The position numbers were made by a program, and so were the translations under genes. A DNA stretch of 64,000 nt from Limnoperna fortunei (taxonomy: Eukaryota; Mollusca; Bivalvia; Mytilida; Modiolidae). Shown here piece after piece: positions 60,264 through 64,000 of this stretch (the stretch's first letter is position 1; every line of letters starts with the position of its first letter). Location of the stretch: contig OX104114.1 in the NCBI GenBank assembly GCA_944474755.1, positions 23,521,220 to 23,585,219 on the forward strand, given 5' to 3'. The notes under the pieces were generated by a model. That model was not told the DNA's origin, did no database searches, and saw only the letters and a program-made list of their open reading frames with translations.

Positions 60264-60904
60264 AAGTCGCCCAAAATCCCCAAGGATAGTGTTGCGTTCC
60301 ACTCAGGACACTGAAATGTACCTACACATCAAATGTCATTAAAATCGGACAATGTTGAAAATTTGACGCGTTTTGGCGGCTATTTTGAAACCCATGTCCA
60401 AAAAATTTTCGAATGTGGAGTTCCACTCGGGACACTTACATCTACCTCCACACCAATTTGTTTTGCAATAGGAGCACGTTAAATTTCATCGAGATCGGAT
60501 AACGTTGACAATTTTTCCACGTTTTTTCGCCACCATTTTGAAACGCAAAGTCGGAAAAAAAATTCAAAGGTAGCGTTTCACTCGAAATACTAAAATCTAC
60601 CTCCATACCAAATTTCGTTGAAATCGAACCACGGAAAATTTTTGCCATTTTTGGGTGGGTGTCGTCAAGTGGCGGCCATTTTGAAATGGCAGCCATTATC
60701 AAAAATCTGACTATGGACTGCACCCCTCCATATGTCGATCTACAACTGTGCTAAGTTTCATTTGATTCTATTAAGACGTCTTTGAGAAATGTCTCGGACA
60801 ATTTCTCGATCTAGAAAAGTGGAAACCGAAATAATAATTATTAATAATCATAAAAAAACGGTGCAAAAACAATAAGTCGCCAAAACTTCGTTTTGGGCGA
60901 CTTA
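60264..60904. repeat. Interspersed repeat with terminal hairpin and three internal ~130-bp repeats
   Basis: The left end AAGTCGCCCAAAA (60264) is repeated in both orientations as a hairpin at the right end (60873-60904: AAGTCGCCAAAAC, loop TTC, GTTTTGGGCGACTT). Inside are three degenerate direct repeats built on CCACTCGGGACACT, TACCTCCACACC, ATCGGATAACGTTGA and GCCATTTTGAAA. No coding content. The structure fits a non-autonomous element, but I cannot assign a class. Confidence 0.65.
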
Positions 60905-62087
60905 ATCACCATGGTTATGTTTATTTTACCTGGAATGTTCAAGCGTATATTTATAGGAATGCTAATTCAACTAATATTTGTTTTGTAGGTGTTTTTTTAC
61001 AATATGTAGGTAAGTGTTTCATACAAAACAACACGCGTTGAGTTATAAAATATTAAATTGTATTACATTTTTTTCTAAATCACGAAATGCAAACGTAAAA
61101 TAACAGACATAACGCTTCTAAATTTGTGCTTGTGGTGTCCAGCACTTGTGTAATACAATTTAAGTTTACCCGAATATGTTGTGAAGGTCGTGATGGTTTT
61201 TTTTACAAACTTTCTAACGTTGAAGGCGTGAGGTATTAGTTTCTTCTTTTCTATCACTTTACAGCTAAACGTTGTGAAAATGCGAGTTCTATAGATTTCA
61301 GAGATGCGTGATGCTTTCAGGATTGCTGACAGTATTACCTATTGAACATTTTGAAATGAAATGAAATGCAAAAGTTTAATGGTTTTACATAGTAATACAA
61401 ATCAGCTGGTAAAATAATTCGGAATAAATCGTTTCCGTTTTTTCTTTTATGAAATTTCTTAGCATTCATATATTATTAAATTTTATTAGTTAATGTTGAT
61501 CAGGTCCATCTACCCATTAGTTGTTTTAAACATTTGTTGACTACAGAAGCTGTGCGTTGTCTTACCAATACTAATTTACATTATTTATATCGTACGACGA
61601 TGTCCGATCTAGTTATTTTTCCTTGTATAAAAGCTCATGTCGCTAGTTCCATGTTGAACTTAAAATGATATATAAAGTTCAACAGTTAAAATACTTTGTA
61701 ATGACCTTGTTCGCGGAATTGGATAACACTATTAACTGAAATGTTTGAAGCGCACTGGCTAAGTGGAAAACTCCGTCATAATATGTTTAATCAATAAGAA
61801 ACGTGATGTACGAAGTCAGTTTAAACATCGGATCAATAATACAATGCACGGTATAAACTTTATTAGTTTATCTCATTTGATATCATAATTTTGCATAACA
61901 AACACTTCTTGATTTGATTTTTTTTTAAAGTATTAAACAATATAGCAAATTATGTTTTAAGTTTACAGTTAATTTGAAGTCGTCACAGTCTGCCATTCTT
62001 CCTGTATTTAGCATTCAGTAATTCTTTTCACATCAAGCCCCGATAGTAAAATTGTGAAACGTTACAAGTGTGAAACGTAAGCTAGTT
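60905..62087. other. AT-rich, no feature seen
   Basis: Nothing recognised between the hairpin repeat and the SINE. Confidence 0.35.
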
Positions 62088-62591
62088 GCCCCGTGCGGGA
62101 TCCGGGTGGCTAAAAGAATAGACCGCAGTCGCGCTACCTTGTCGTAAAAGGCGACTAAATAGCGCCCAGTACCCTGACCGGCGTGTCAGGTCGGTTTGCC
62201 TAAAGACCGACTGGGATGTGTGCCCCAGGTGGTTGAATGGGGTACCCCTGGCAAGCTGGGGTTGTCAGGCCATAATACGGAAAACCTGACCGCAAACCAT
62301 ATTAGTGCACCGTGTTGGGAAAATGCCACGTTCCTCGCACGTTAAAGAACGCTGCTGTAGTATTCGCTATGAGTAGGGATTTCGATCCCGCTACAGGAGG
62401 CTAAATTGTCCGACCCTATCCATCCTCCCATTTGCCAGTGGCAATCTAAAATCCGTTACCCCTATTTTTCCTTGTGTCCCATCCCATTTTCATTCATTAT
62501 CATTTCATGTTCATTTTATCATCCATTTCATGTTCATCGCCTGAATATAGCTGAAATATTGCTGCTCGGGCGTTAAACACCATTAATCAAT
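62088..62591 (+). mobile_element. SINE, family B, intact
   Basis: 504 bp flanked by a perfect 12-bp duplication CGTAAGCTAGTT (62076-62087 and 62592-62603). The head (CCCCGTGCGGGATCCGGGTG) does not look like a tRNA by eye. The tail (CCTGAATATAGCTGAAATAT, GGGCGTTAAACACCATTAAT) is shared with family A, whose head is tRNA-like. A relative lies at 56480-56860. The element is presumably mobilised by a LINE that recognises the shared tail. Confidence 0.88.
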
Positions 62592-62603
62592 CGTAAGCTA
62601 GTT

Positions 62604-63227
62604 AATTTAGTTCATGAGCGATTTCTACTCACAAACCGTCTATTGTCTTTCATTAATGAATCAGTTACCTCCCTTTTTCATGTAATTTTTCACAATGAAA
62701 TTGTTATTATTCTTTTTTATTCCTGCACTTCAGTTTGTAGTACTTACCTGCACTTCTTGTTCACTTATCAGAACACTTTTTATATCGATATATTGTGTTA
62801 CTCATTTTGTTTTATCAGTAATCTTGTACAGTTATCCTTCTCAGTATTTTGTACATGTTGTTTTTTATTTATTTATTTAGTTAATGTTCACGATGAAATA
62901 CAATAAATAATCATTATATTAGATCTTACCCACTCACTCCGTTTCTTGCTCCTCATTTGCGGTGTAACATAAATGATGGGAGTGACTATTGAGTAGTACC
63001 GTGCGAGAGTGGGACGCTACGTTAACACAATTAGTACACAAGGCAAACTAACTTATTTGGACTTTCTATGTATTAACTTAATACTTTTTAGTGGAAACGG
63101 AAAAATACAATCCAGGTGGTACTATTTTTACACACTATTGTCAGTAGCCCATTATGCTCAAATCGCGATGCGCGTATAAACATTGTAAATAAGAATCACT
63201 TTACGCAAAGCATATATACATGTAACA
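62604..63227. other. AT-rich, probable 5' UTR of the LINE at right
   Basis: Hydrophobic open stretches at 62643-62906 overlap in two frames and look like chance reading of T-rich sequence. The LINE 5' end probably lies in the last 200-300 bases. Confidence 0.35.
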
Positions 63228-64000
63228 ATGTACTTTGCGTTTTTATTGACTTTTTTTTTGCTTGTGCTAGACATACTACTTATATGCCAAGATGTTGAAA
63301 CCAATCCTGGCCCGTTATCCGACCACGATTCTTCCAATAGTTCAATAAAATCTTCTGATTTGTCCACATTTTTTACAATGAGGATAGATTCTATGTCCTT
63401 CCTACACCTAAACATTCAAAGTTTATTACCCAAACTTGTCCTTTAGTATGTGAATACAAGGAATTTGACATACTTGCGTTTTCTGATTCATGGCTTAACT
63501 CCAGCCACGACAAAGATTCAACTAAATTACCAGATTTTTAAAGCCCATTTCGCAGGAACAGGGAACAAAACAAGCAAGGTGGGGGTGTTATTGTATATGT
63601 ACAGAATTATATCAATGTCATTCGGCGAAATGAGCTCGAATCAAACGAACTTGAAGTCGTATGGTTAGAACTGAAGTTTAAAGGGAAAAACATTTTATTT
63701 GGGACATTTTATATTCCACCAAACTGCGGACAGCACACTTTGTCCGCTCTCGAGTATAACCTATACAATGCAATGAATGATAATAAAAGTTATATCGTAG
63801 TAACGGAAGATTTTAACCAAAAATCAATCCTAATAATAAAATTGAACCACTACTGACTCAACTTAGTATGTATTAACTGATTGACGAGTCCACACATTTT
63901 ACTGAGTACTCGTCAACACTACTTGATCTTATTATGACAAATAACGCGAACCCCTTTGCTCACTCAGGTGTAGGCCCACCCTTACTGGACCAAATCCGTT
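63228..64000 (+). mobile_element. APE-type LINE, 5' part, with hydrophobic leader and 2A motif (cut by window edge)
   Basis: ATG at 63228 opens a hydrophobic leader (MYFAFLLTFFLLVLDILLIC), then QDVETNPGP. The endonuclease domain starts with SFLHLNIQSLLPKL. A stop and a shift follow. Further pieces are EFDILAFSDSWLN, GGGVIVYVQNYINVIRR, VWLELKFKGKNILFGTFYIPP, then VVTEDFNQ (GDFN changed to EDFN), and STLLDLIMTNNANPF in another frame. The order is that of CR1/jockey-type LINE endonucleases. It is defective in at least three places. The RT lies beyond the window. Confidence 0.85.
63291..63314 (+). other. 2A-like ribosome-skipping motif in the second LINE
   Basis: Encodes DVETNPGP, a full match to D-[VI]-E-x-N-P-G-P, directly after a hydrophobic leader of about 20 residues. 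Skipping would release the leader and let the endonuclease/RT protein start with Pro-29. Confidence 0.88.

Noticed and set aside
62643..62906. Hydrophobic small proteins in two overlapping frames
   Set aside because: T-rich sequence gives hydrophobic codons by chance. There is no splice or family support.

Overview
The window is AT-rich animal DNA, most likely from a bivalve mollusc. I infer this from split eukaryotic exons with GT/AG junctions, from tRNA-type SINEs with a bivalve-like conserved tail, from Ty3/gypsy, BEL/Pao and APE-type LINE copies, and from an array of CCTTTGACCTTG-type repeats common in bivalve genomes. There are no bacterial operons, rRNA genes or CRISPR arrays.

One host gene can be assembled on the + strand between 384 and 33140, from exons whose splice phases fit together. 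It has a hydrophobic leader exon (384-510), a one-exon cysteine-rich domain (10543-10842), a Thr-rich linker (20254-20317), two further copies of the same domain each split over two exons (21249-21395 with 22253-22431; 25871-26000 with 27884-28083), two short Pro/Thr/Ser linker exons (29538-29573, 30787-30864), and two mutually alternative terminal exons (31135-31268, 33001-33140). Each terminal exon encodes a ShKT-like domain with its own stop and AATAAA. The repeated domain has a C-x2-C-C...C-N ending like Ly-6/uPAR (three-finger) domains. A second leader exon of the same family starts at 59215, so a tandem paralogue probably runs off the right edge.

The introns and flanks are packed with mobile elements. 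From left to right: a BEL/Pao element on the minus strand (2394-10499, AATAT target duplications, near-identical LTRs) broken by a SINE; a Ty3/gypsy deletion derivative on the minus strand (11398-18529) with a small DNA transposon nested in one LTR; several foldback palindromes; a LINE on the minus strand (about 33893-37780) encoding a 2A-like motif, a PHD-like finger, an endonuclease and an RT; a shattered Ty3/gypsy on the minus strand (38698-42760); an integrase remnant (46590-47330); a tandem array of ~280-bp units (about 47270-49770); another decayed Ty3/gypsy on the plus strand (about 52250-55830); a faint BEL/Pao-like remnant with a SINE (56240-58000); an interspersed repeat with a terminal hairpin (60264-60904); an intact SINE (62088-62591); and the 5' part of a second LINE with a hydrophobic leader and a 2A-like motif (63228-64000).

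Nothing suggests an active cellular pathway beyond the secreted cysteine-rich protein gene. The main novelty candidates are that gene with its duplicated ShKT last exons and distant paralogue, the two 2A-bearing LINEs, and the repeat array with co-varying arms and nuclear-receptor-like half-sites. No exon or element here was checked against any database.
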